Below, piece after piece: positions 54,301-64,000 of a DNA stretch of 64,000 nt; the stretch's first letter is position 1; every line of letters starts with the position of its first letter. The stretch lies in assembly GCA_905221605.1 (NCBI GenBank), contig CAJNDS010002826.1:129501-193500 (forward strand). Direction: 5' to 3'. Below the pieces are notes generated by a model, which saw only the letters and a list, made by a program, of their open reading frames with translations, did not search any database and had not been told where the DNA came from. Source of the DNA: Symbiodinium natans (lineage: Eukaryota > Sar > Dinophyceae > Suessiales > Symbiodiniaceae). The position numbers and the translations under genes were made by a program.

Positions 54301-57300
54301 CGCCGCCAGGGTCGGCGGACCCGCCGTCGCAAGCAGTCGAGCTAGAGACGCTGAGGTGTGACATCGCCCTTCAGAACCAGCCCTTGCACGTAGTGTTAGT
54401 CGGCTTCGCCTGTCTCGACACAGTTTACCAAGACCTGGAAGACAAGAAACCCTCAGTCAGGAATTCTTGAAGCAGGTCTTGGGTGACAAGTGGTTGTCCC
54501 CCCGCCTGACGCGGGCCGATTCGGACGTTAGAGATGTGCTGGCCCGCGGGCAGGCGCGATGTTGACGTCCCAAATACTGATGTTGCGTTGTCTTTCGCAG
54601 GATGTTGACTTGGACACGCAGCGTCCTAGATTGGTTTTCGGTCCTCGTGAAGCAGGCGTTGCGTGTTTTTGTCTGCTACGGCTTCTCCGGAGCTTGCAGC
54701 AACTCCTCCGCGCGGGATTCCGCGGAGGACTTGTTGCGCTCCGTCTTTGAAGTTGCTAATCAGCACCGCAACTTTCCCTCCGTCTTTTCATCTGATTTTG
54801 AACCTTGTGCCTTCTGACTCCGACGCTTGTAATTAGACATGCTTGTCTAAAGGGCCAGTGGATTGACGCTGCTGTTGCCCTCAAGAACCTTTCTCCCACG
54901 CATTTTCCCGCCAGGGGTGCTGCGCGTCGTCTTAACGCTGTCCTTCTTCATAGCGTGGACGCTTTGGCTCTCCATAAATACTCCGTGCTTGGTGACACAG
55001 GCTTGCCTGGTCATCGCCCTGCGCGCATTTTGCTCCAGCTTGATGCTGACCTTAACTGTAATAATGCCACTGACCAACTTGCGCCCTCCTGATTTGAAAA
55101 AGTGTCTTTGCTCCAGGCTGATGCATTTGTCAAAGCCGACACGGAGCGGCTTTTTCGCTAGTTTTCGGCTTTTTCTGAAGAACTTTCGTGTCAGCTCGCT
55201 CAGGTTCTTTGGCGCTTAATCCCTTCCCCTAAGACTAGACCCCCCTGTAATTCTAAAGTTCGCGTCGGCCAGAAAGTATCAAAAATTAGGGGGGGCCTAA
55301 AGCCCTAAAACCTGAAATCCGAAGCCTAAACCTTAAGCCCCCAACCCTAATTAAACCCTCTGAGCCTTGAGCCCTAAACCCTCGAGGCCTTAAGCCCTAA
55401 ACCCTACTTGAAAACGCTAATGGCAACTCAAGGGTGGAGGCCCTCAACCCCAGGGTTGTGGGCTCAACACTGCGGGGCGAAACGACAGAGGCCCTCTTGC
55501 AAAGGGCCGGATAGTGCCACCTGTGGCCTGTGGCGCGACAAGCAACTGCTGCGATCCCAATTCTCCACGATTACGCGCAAACGGACACTGTCGACCAAAC
55601 TTCAATACTCTGCACGCACAGAGCCCTGTAGACCCCCTTACACTGTACAAAGCCCCCAAGCCAAACCCTCAAGTCTAGTTTGTTGACAGGCGAAGGCCAA
55701 GGCCAAGGTGAAGGCCAAGGCCAAGGCCAAAGCCGACGCTCCGGACCGGGGGCCCCTTGTACAGCGGATTTCGGTTGGACCTTGAAATCTGGGAAACCTA
55801 GGTTTGGTCCAACAAGCTTTCATTCGGTCCGAGACTTTCTGTATATGGGCTCCTAATCCTTTTGTCAGTGACTATCGTAATTGCAAGATTCAAAAGTTGA
55901 TACACCCTAAAACACTAGCCGTCCTGGCCTAGAGCAATCCGAAGCCTCGCCGCGCAGACCCGACCAAACTGCAGATCAATCCTTGAAGTTCTAAAGAACC
56001 ACAGTTGCTCCGAAAACCCTGAACCCGAGACCTTGCGAAACAACCTTGCATCATGCCTCTCATGAATTGACTTCTGTGGATGCAGGAGGTCAAGTCTGCT
56101 GGCAACTTCAAGGCAAGGAGCGTCGTTGGTAGTGTAGGAGCCTTCGTGGGTTTGAGTTGAGTTGTGTTGTGACCCGTGTGCACAGTGCTGCATTGAACCT
56201 TGCAGCGTTGATCGCCTCAACACACAGAGGCGTTCCGTGCACTGCGAGGGCACCTCTGCATCACCCGTTGAAGAATGTGAACACCTCCACAGCCGAACAC
56301 ACTTTTCGCTTGTTTCCGAGGTTACGTAGCAGATCCACAAACAGTGACAAGCAAAACCTCACAGCCCGCACAGTGTGGAATGCGAATGGCAACGCGGCGC
56401 TTGATCTGGAAGAAGCCTGCCTCGAAGGTCTAGACACTTGCACGGCAATGCGTGAGGTGAACTCCTTGTGTGTACTTCCACCACTCCGCCTCCTCTGTCA
56501 TCCTGCGACACAAATAGTCGCCATCGTGTCATGAAGCTCGCTGTGAAACCCATGTGCGCGCGAACAAACTTGCTGAATATGACGGCGGAAGACCGCTTTA
56601 AGTAGCGGCGATCCTCTTCCCAAAAGTTCCAAGCGGCGACTTAGTATGGCATGATATGGCATGTTGCAGGTTTGCGTTTGTGGTGGTGCTGGCGGCATTG
56701 GACAGCCGCTCTCGCAACTGGGCTGCGCTGCGCGAAAGACCCCCCAAATCAAATGGACTTGATTGTTTCTGAATCTCACAGCTGTGGAGTGCTCAGTGGT
56801 TCGGTTCTTTGTCAAAACATTTAAGAGGAGGAGTAGCCGGGTTCTGGGTCGTGGTGCAGGTGGACTGTTTGCATTTCTCCAACGGAGCAATGCCTTGCGT
56901 GTGTAAGGTCCTGTACACGTTGGACACGGGATTCAGAGATTCAGGGGTTCGAAGGCTTTGGGTGGTAAAAACTCGTGCGTGCAAGATTTTGGATTTTCAG
57001 CATGTTTTCAGCGTTGAAACCCGTATTTCTTGTGTTCCTTTGTTTTGCAAGGCCTCCAGATCTCACAAGCTTTTGTTTTCGAAGGTCTTGTGGCTGCCCG
57101 ACCAGAGAAATGACGCCCAAAGAGGAATTGTTCTACGACTCTGCATTCTGCAGGCAATGGAAGGAAGGTCGCTGAACGACCTGTACGCCCAATCGTTTTT
57201 CTTTTGACGCAACTTTAAACAAACACTTTGCCAGGGTTGCGGAACACGTACTGAGAAGCGGGCGTTGGTTTCGGCAGTTCAGGCTTCATCTCGAGGGCAA

Positions 57301-60300
57301 CTTTTGAGTCCCATCCCATGTTGAGGCACTTTAAATGCTGCGGTCGGATTGGGGGGCAGGGGGGGGGGGTTGTGCAGGAATTCTCTGTGTAAGATGGAAA
57401 ATTAAGGTTTGCAATGTCTTCAAACCCTGAAGGCAGACCGGGTCAAGCACAGAAGTTTCGCAGCGCAGAGTTTAGGTTTCGGTTGCAATCTCCCAAGAAC
57501 CAGCCACAGAGTCCGCGAGCCCGGATATCGAGGATGCTCATGGCCCTGGACCCCAACGTCAAGGATGCGTTCGGGGTTGGAACCGAGCTGTTGGGCTCGG
57601 ATGGTTTCGACTGGTAAAAAAGTAGCAAGTTCATAACAAGCTTGCACACACAACAGAGATTAACAAGTGCATAGAAACTAAGCAATTAACGGTGGGGTTG
57701 TACATCGCATACTTTGGGTTCCAGCCACAAAGTAAGCTGTCGGAATAGACTTCGGATTTCGGGAGAAAGTTTGGGGTTTCTTGTATAGGACCACCAGAAA
57801 AGGTGACAAAAAGCATTCGCACCCGTCCTGAGGTTGCGGGGCTCACTCACTCCAGACATGTTTCGGTTTGCTTCAAGCATTCACCGCTTTCCGTTTCCAA
57901 GCAGTGTTTATGGCGCCAATACTGCGTGAGCACGAGCTGGGCTTTGTGCCCTGCCGAAATCCTCCACAACCTTTGTGGAGCACTCCAAGCCTATGCAGGA
58001 GCTTTGCGTCTTCGATCTCAGCGTGGCCATGGCGCGCCCGATGCAAGGGGACAAGGGGGAGGGCCGGGGGGGTGGAGGGGGGAGAAAAGGGATAAGAAGG
58101 GGTATTACCGGTTGGCAAAGCGGCTTGTCTTGTTGTAACAAGTGTGTCTTTGTTCTGCCCGCCCGGCGGGAAATGTTGATGTTGGACTCACCCCTCAACC
58201 CGTAAAAGTTCCTTAGGCCCCACACAGCCGCAAGCCGCAGGCTCTAACCGCCGAAACTGCCCATGATTCCTAAACCTTGAATCTCTAAACCTTCCCAATC
58301 GCAGCCCTACAAGCTCTGAAGCTCACAGCAATTTAAGAACCGTGCCCGACAAGTTTGTTCTGAACCTGCAAAGCCAGCTGAGAGGTGCCTCCTGCGGGCG
58401 TCGCGGCCGACCTGGGACACTTGGAGAGGCCGACGTTTGCGCCCAAAATTCATCAGTTCCCTAAACCATACAGGTGGCCGTACTGCAACAGTGCACAGGG
58501 ACTCCACCAAGCCATAAAGGCCAGAGCCTAGAGAGCCCTCTCAATCCTGTGAACGCGTAGTTACCCCCAAGGTTCCTCTGAATCCCCCGAAGCCTGGCGC
58601 AGGAAGAGCGAAGTGAAGGGCTATGTCATGGAGGCCGGGCATAGCGGCCTTGGGCTATTTGGGGGATTCTCAGGTTCGTGGGCCCATATTTTGTCTTTGT
58701 TCCAACAGCATGTAACAGGCCTACATATAGGCGGGGGACCACACCGGATTTCGGAGCACTGAAGCGATCAGGATATCTCGTCCAGGATACAAATCAAGTT
58801 CTCCCGTCTTTTGAGGTTCGGCTTCCCACCAAGCGACGTGCTAATCGGACCACTCCCTTCGCCGTTGAAATCCGCTGCCATCACTGGCCGTGATCTACTG
58901 CAGGCGAAACGCCAAAGCCCTACAGGCCGCTAAAGACCCCTAACGGCCCTGAAGCTTCAGCTGGCTTTCAGTCCACTCCCCAGGTGGGTGCCAAACCGAT
59001 CGACAACCTGAAGGAGTGCCACGGCAGAAGACAGTTACCCTAGGCCCTAGAATTGCTCATTGATGCCTAGGGTAAGTGGGCTGTTTCTTTTGGCTGCCTT
59101 GATGGCTTTGTGTCTCTAAAATTCTCGGACGCAGCCCAGCTACGAGTGCTCCCAACACAACACAGCATCTGTGCGGGAAGACTCACATGTTAGTTGAGTT
59201 TCAGCCATCCACGGCAACCCTAAGTCCCGAAGCCCCAGACTTATTCCCGCCCCAGAAGCCATCCAAAACCGGAGCCCACGACCTGACCTGGAAGCCCTGC
59301 CTAGAGTCCTAGAGAGCTTGGAAGACCTCTCCGGGAGCCAAGGTGCCTGGAGGGCTGCCATCTGGTGCTGATCCCTGCTGGCATGCCAAGGACCGCTTGG
59401 GGTGCAGAAAGAGCGGAGAGTGCGTTTTGGGGGGGGGGGGGGGGGGCGTTGGGCGAATGGATCTCGTTGTCGGTGTGTTGATGTGGGCTTTTGTGAATCC
59501 GTAGCCCCTGAGAGAGTCCAGGTTGTCGGCTGAGAGAGCTCATGGTTGAAGTCATACGTTTTTTTCAGGAAGCAGCCAAAGTTGCACAGAGACGTAAGCT
59601 GACAGTCTGATGAAAGAAGCGTTTCTGTTACCAGCCAGTATGTTGGGATTCGCTACAATCCTACCGGGTCCTACCTACTTGGTAATCTCTTCCAAGAGGA
59701 GTCAACAGCAAGCACTTGACATGCAAGCCTACCGACCTGAAACATGTTCTGCAGAGACCGGCCCTGGTCATTGTCCAACCGGTTTGGGTCGAGCGGCTAC
59801 TAGCGGGCCTTGAGGCTGCTCAGAGCAAGGTTTGCTGTGGTATTCAAGTAGTTGGACCACCGTGCTAGACGGGCGTAAACATCGCGTTCGTGCTCGTGAC
59901 TGGTCATTCCTGAAGCTCTGCATCTTTCGTTCTAATTACTGTAAGCCGTGAACGGTAAACGACCGCATCTTGAGCGACACTTGCGCTGATATGTCCCGAA
60001 ACATTTCTTAAACCATTGTAAATGACAGCGTAAAGTGCCTGTGTGCTCTCACTCGTGCCGTGCCATGTACCTGAACCATCACGGTTGCCCATGCGCCAAG
60101 TAGTTGCAGAGCATATGCTGCATCTGGATAGATGCCTTAATCCGACAAAGCATCCGAGGGGAGGAGATGGGAGGAGGGGCCCCCCACGAGTTGCCAGGAA
60201 GCCCGGAATGACCCGCGATGACCTGTTCAAGGCCCACTCCTCGGCTTGGAAGCACTACTCGAAAACAGTCAAGAGGCATAGAGCTTTTTTGGAAATTCCC

Positions 60301-62692
60301 AGGGCCAACAACGAAAGTGATTGTTGGGGCAGGGGCCGCCCATGCAGGTTCGTAGGCATGACAGTTCCCACTCTTGGGATTCTCGGTAGATGTCAGGAGG
60401 CCAGAGAGGCCCGAGGTTGACTCGCCTGTAAAAACCTCCTAGCCTAAACTTACACCTACATGCAAGCTAAGCTGTAAGTCTACATGCCTCCCATCCGCAG
60501 CTTTGCCCTTCATCATCCTCCCAGTTTCGGGTTGGTTGCCTTTGAGGCGCAAGTCCCAGTCTAGCCGATTCAGAAAGTTGCACAGATCGGCCTACGCCAA
60601 TTCCGAAAGGTTGTTCTTGCCTTTCACGAACATGTGAAGTTGTGCAATCAGGCATGATAAGGCGTTCCGGGGAAGGAGGGGGGAGGGCCCTAAAGCCATC
60701 AATCATATAGGGTGGATGTGGGCAATTTGGGGAGGGTTTCGGAGTTTCGAGTTCAGGGCTTACTAAACTGGAGCGCATTGATGTCGGCGAGGTGAACGCG
60801 GACATTGCCAAGGGCATCGTTGAAGCCTGTGCAAAGTTCTGCAGGGACCCTGTCAGGTTTCGGAATGTAGCTTTGCCCAAGCTTCTTGGATTCTTGGCTT
60901 TTGGGCATGCCTCCAAAGTTTCGAAGCGTGGGTCCAAAAGCCCCCAGTCGGCTCCAGAAGGAGATCCAAGGGCTCTTTGGGAGATTCAGGATTGAGGATC
61001 TGGGAGCCCTGGAAGTCAAGGTCCCGAGGCCATGTTGGGTATGGTCGTGAACCCCGTGAACTCGATCGTGCACGGCGCCCAGACTCGGGAAAGAGGGCTG
61101 GCTTTTCGTCAGCATCTGGGGGCGACTTCAGCGGCTCCATTTCTCTCGTCTTTTCCGGCCATGAGTATGCATGAAGTCTTCGAAGCAAAGCCCTGCAATC
61201 CCGAGATTTGGGGCCGGGGGGGGGGGGGGGTGGTGTTTCACAGGGCGGGGATGGCTTGACAAATAGAAGAGCCAGCAGAAGTCTGAGACTTTCAATTGTT
61301 GAAACAAGTTCCCTGAACGACTCTGTGCTTATCTGTCGAGGTCTGAGACGCTCTTAAGAAGCCCCCTCCTTAAATTTGCCACGTTTGCACAAGGCCCGCC
61401 ATGGCTGAGCTGTACAAGAAGAAAGGCGCATCTTTTCACGGGCGGGTTTCAGTGTACATAGAGTCCGGGTTCATGCGCTTCATATCTTCATATCTTCATA
61501 TGGCTTTGGTTTTCTAGCTTTTCTGTGGGGGCTGTCACTTTTTGGAAGCCTTAAACCCGGTCCCAAAGCCCCCCGGCCAATGACCCGAAGTCTCTCAAAA
61601 GCCTCACAGAAGGTACACGCCTTTCGAATGCAGGGAATGTGATGGGAGGTTTTTCGGGCTGTGTTCTCTCAAACGGTTCGGAGCTTGCTGCTTCCAGTCT
61701 AGTTTGCAAGGTCTTCCATGAGCGACTCGCGTACTCTTATTGCCTGGCAGCCTCAAACTGAACTCGAAATCCTAAGCTCCAAAACCTGAGTCTGCCAAAC
61801 CCGACTGAGTTCTAAACCAAGGCCCTGAAACCCGAGACCTCGAAAACGCTGGGGGACTCTCGGAGACAGCTTTGCAAAGGCCTGGATCCATTGAAGATCG
61901 TTGGCATCACAACCCTGGACGTGGTAAGAGCCAACAAGTGCCCTCACCGATCTGTTTGTGAGACTTTTCTTTGGGCTACTTATGTGTGGGGCTTTGGGGG
62001 CATGTTTCGGGAGTGAGCCCGGTGGAGTAGTTTTTGCTCGGTTTCGCATAGGACGATATGTCGGTTCTGTAGAACTGTTTGGGCAACTGGGTTTTTTGCA
62101 ACTCAGGCCCTCCGAGCCTGACGGACCCCAGAAAAGAAACCAACGACCCCTACTGGACAAAGGTCCGAACCACCTAAAGATCCCCGAGCCCAGTTCAAGA
62201 CGTCAGTGTTTGGAGTTAGTGCGGGCGGGGCGGGAGGGGGGCGGGGCATATCGGGAGCAGACAAAAAGCACCAGCTGCGGACCACACAGGTTCGTCGGCG
62301 AGATCGCTGGAAAGAACCCCAACTACATCAGCGCCACGGACCCAGCCCGGCTTTGCGCACGATAAACATCCCGTACACTTGCACACTAAAAATCCCGACA
62401 CTTGCGCAAAGGCCTGAAAGCCTACACCAGCCACGATCGCTTTAAAATCCCTATGAGCCTCCCCCCCCCCCCCCCATTATACGCCCCTATCCTATAGACC
62501 AAAGCACACTGGCCCCTCTGAGTGGCCACTGGCCCCTTCAGCCCCTCTGAACCCATAGTTCTAGCGCACAAAATCCACTTAGGGTGATCAGCCATGGTGG
62601 CTGCTTACAGCATCTTGCCGTTGCTCTAACAAACCAAGGTGCCCGTCGTTGGCGGCCACGCTGGCGTCACCATCCTCCCACTTTTCTCGCAG
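49428..62692 (+). CDS. NAD-dependent malate dehydrogenase with Lys/Ala-rich N-terminal extension, 3' end not found
   Basis: Malate dehydrogenase interconverts malate and oxaloacetate with NAD. Exons: 49428-49465, 49827-49865, 50706-50758, 51284-51342, 51620-51658, 55690-55743, 56086-56112, 56670-56713, 57533-57563, 57999-58022, 58385-58428, 58603-58633, 58984-59015, 59343-59390, 60198-60231, 60792-60840, 61021-61069, 61394-61425, 61880-61937, 62290-62332 and 62639-62692 (294 codons, open). The enzyme part begins VCVCGGAGGIGQPLS (Rossmann glycines), then CVFDLS (Asp for NAD ribose), LIPAGMPRKPGMTRDDLF (substrate arginines), VVNPVNS, GITTLDVVRAN (catalytic Asp and binding Arg) and VPVVGGHAG (catalytic His). 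About 120 C-terminal residues were not located. The first 103 codons are a short conserved-looking domain and a basic tail. They may be a separate gene, because unspliced exon 4 reaches TAG at 51349. Confidence 0.82.
51620..51658 (+). CDS. Lys/Ala/Glu-rich exon between the N-terminal motif and MDH
   Basis: It encodes AKAKAESKKPEPK, phase 0 on both sides, with AG before G and a GC donor. Its partner at 55690-55743 encodes AKAKAKVKAKAKAKADAP. Their similarity to the end of exon 4 could mean exon duplication or alternative last exons. Confidence 0.5.
53239..53271 (+). pseudogene. Relict of an LHC exon (AWGDWANY)
   Basis: GCGTGGGGTGACTGGGCCAA and the following CTATGCAGC encode AWGDWANYAA, matching the helix-3 end of the SPLR-class LHC modules. 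Similarity is lost within a few bases on both sides: no FFQDGLTG before and no SPLR after. It is a small displaced fragment. Confidence 0.55.
54299..54321. repeat. Dispersed CACGCCGCCAGGGTCGGCGG block, copy 2
   Basis: Exact match to 34523-34545, likewise after TTTTCACCTCC and a G-rich stretch. Confidence 0.7.
54590..55275 (+). pseudogene. Possible decayed coding sequence of unknown origin
   Basis: Protein-like stretches succeed each other in shifting frames: one from 54602 (DWFSVLVKQALRVFVCYGF onward), then one from about 54852 (GQWIDAAVALKNLSPTHF onward), which continues past a TGA at 55090 and a TAG at 55159. The composition looks coding, but stops and at least one frameshift interrupt it. 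No family was recognised. It could be a retroposed gene remnant or chance. Confidence 0.3.
55285..55410. repeat. Degenerate CCCTAAA-like block
   Basis: CCTAAAGCCCTAAAACC and similar variants, like those at 24524-25500 but shorter. Confidence 0.55.
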
Positions 62693-62876
62693 GATAAGGC
62701 GGCGAGGGTCGTATCTTCCTGTCATGGCACCAGCGCTCATTGCTTCAGACCTACGAATCTGGACATCGATGCGTACAAGACGTCTTCGGCTTTAGACACA
62801 GGCAGCCTTGAACAGGCAAACATTGGCAAGCCTCGCAGCTGTTGAAGACAATTGGAATAGGAGAGGCAAGCGCTGA
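62693..62876. other. MDH intron start, next exon not found
   Basis: The GA donor (GATAAGGCGG) follows the exon ending PLFSQ. No exon for the remaining C-terminal part was identified from here to the window end. Confidence 0.4.
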
Positions 62877-62877
62877 T

Positions 62878-62967
62878 TTATGTATGTATGTATGTATGTA
62901 TGTATGTATGTATGTATGTATGTATGTATGTATGTATGTATGTATGTATGTATGTATGTATGTATGT
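62878..62967. repeat. ATGT tetranucleotide microsatellite
   Basis: A near-perfect (TATG)n run of about 22 units inside the MDH 3' region. Confidence 0.97.
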
Positions 62968-64000
62968 AGATGTGTATGTCATGGAAGCATACGTTAGAGA
63001 TCACAACCTCAGGAGAAGCACAAGCCCGGCAGAGTTGATTGTGAATTCCCGCAAGACTAGAAAAACCCACAGGGTTTATTGGTTCTGGATTTAGAAGCAT
63101 GTGCTAAAACTGCGCAGTGTGTCAAGGTTTCCGTTTAGGGGGCTTGCGCTTTGATAGTTATGTCCGGCCTGTGCAGTAGTTTCAGCTCTGTCTCAGACTT
63201 AGTTTGATAGACATCCTACTTACTTAACCACACCACCAGATGCCTAGCTCCGAACGAAACGCTTGCTGCAAGTAGCTGTGCGCCGACTCCATACGCTGCC
63301 GCTTGTGGCTTGATGAGGCCATGCTCGCAAGAAGGGCATGCTACATGCACGTGGAAGAACTACATTGTGCACGTTTCGCAGTGTTCCAAACCCATGCTAG
63401 CTGTTAGCTGCTAATTCGTCACGAGCGGCAGAACCGCGCTAGATCCCGCACCCGAACTACCTCATGAACATGAGTCAGAGCTGTAGATATCCCACTGCGG
63501 CTACAATCAGCTACAGTCAGATTCTAGGGTCTTGGGCCTGAGGACGAGAAAGGGTTGTTTAAGTCTAGGTTGCCATATTCCTGCCTACGCTCCCTGGTGG
63601 CAGCATGGCAAAGATCAGGATCGGGCAGGGCTGATGTCTGTTTCCCGTATCTAACAGTTGGGCGGTTCGCACTTGGCTCCAATCTCTGCGGGTTTGCGGG
63701 CCATCAGACTATCAGGCTGGTTCATGTTTTTTTCATAAAGGATAAAGGGTCGCAGGCATGTGGATGTTGGCATCCTTTAGAAACTATTGGAAGCTTTCCT
63801 TGAGTAACATGGCGGCTGACCCAGCTGACAGAGGTCTATGAGGTCTACAGGTTTTCCGACAGCTGCATGTGCACCATAGGCCTCAACATCAAAGAAATCG
63901 GCGCAGCCCACCCAAAACAACCGAAGCTAACTCCAAGAACCACAAAAGCCGCTCGAAAACTTCGGCTCCCAGGTTTCTGAGCCTGAACCCCACACTTGCC
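62968..64000. other. Window end, no gene seen
   Basis: Probably intron of the MDH gene. Frames such as 63555-63803 have no recognised homology. Confidence 0.35.

Larger units (their letters stand above)
51659..55689. other. 4-kb intron of the MDH gene model
   Basis: It contains an LHC exon relict (53239-53271), a G-rich stretch (54174-54260) with the dispersed 23-bp block, and a decayed frame (54590-55275). No intact gene was recognised. Confidence 0.5.

Noticed and set aside
62693-62745. Continuation of MDH through DKAARVVSSCHG without an intron
   Set aside because: It does not resemble the MDH sequence expected after PLFSQ, and a GA donor fits at CAG-GA. The true next exon was not found.

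Overview
The window looks like nuclear DNA of a photosynthetic dinoflagellate, most likely a Symbiodiniaceae-type genome. Three signs point there: plastid chlorophyll a-c binding (LHC) proteins encoded as polyproteins in tandem modules; short exons whose introns mostly start GC or GA rather than GT and nearly always end AG before a G; and all genes head to tail on the + strand with repeat-rich spacers. No organelle, bacterial, viral, tRNA, rRNA or CRISPR feature was recognised.

Layout: (1) 1-4041 is the 3' part of an LHC polyprotein gene (LHC-A), cut by the window start. (2) 4042-6971 is a spacer with microsatellites, a small TIR element and a long GAA tract. (3) 6972-16489 is LHC-B, modelled with 23 exons and 5 LHC modules (940 codons without its unresolved start). 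(4) 16490-17891 is a spacer. (5) 17892-47422 is LHC-C, modelled with 28 exons and 8 LHC modules (1497 codons). Its fourth intron position, 0.7 kb in LHC-B, is here a 16.9-kb intron (20224-37089) filled with satellites, a giant inverted array, G-tracts and minisatellites. (6) 47423-49427 is a spacer with a 92-bp MITE. (7) 49428 to at least 62692 is a gene of 21 recognised small exons encoding NAD-type malate dehydrogenase, apparently preceded by a Lys/Ala/Pro-rich extension. Its C-terminal part was not found before the window end.

How the genes work together: the LHC precursors would enter the secondary plastid through a bipartite leader (signal-peptide-like exon 1, then Arg/Ser/Ala-rich exons) and be cut into separate three-helix antenna proteins that bind chlorophylls and carotenoids in the thylakoid. 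The inter-module linker is SPLR-A in one module class and SSFWK-A in the other. Malate dehydrogenase is a carbon-metabolism enzyme with no evident functional link to the antenna genes.

Gene models were assembled by eye from exon homology, conserved phase and splice-site rules. Every joined model is divisible by three without internal stops, which supports them strongly, but none has been checked against RNA or a database.
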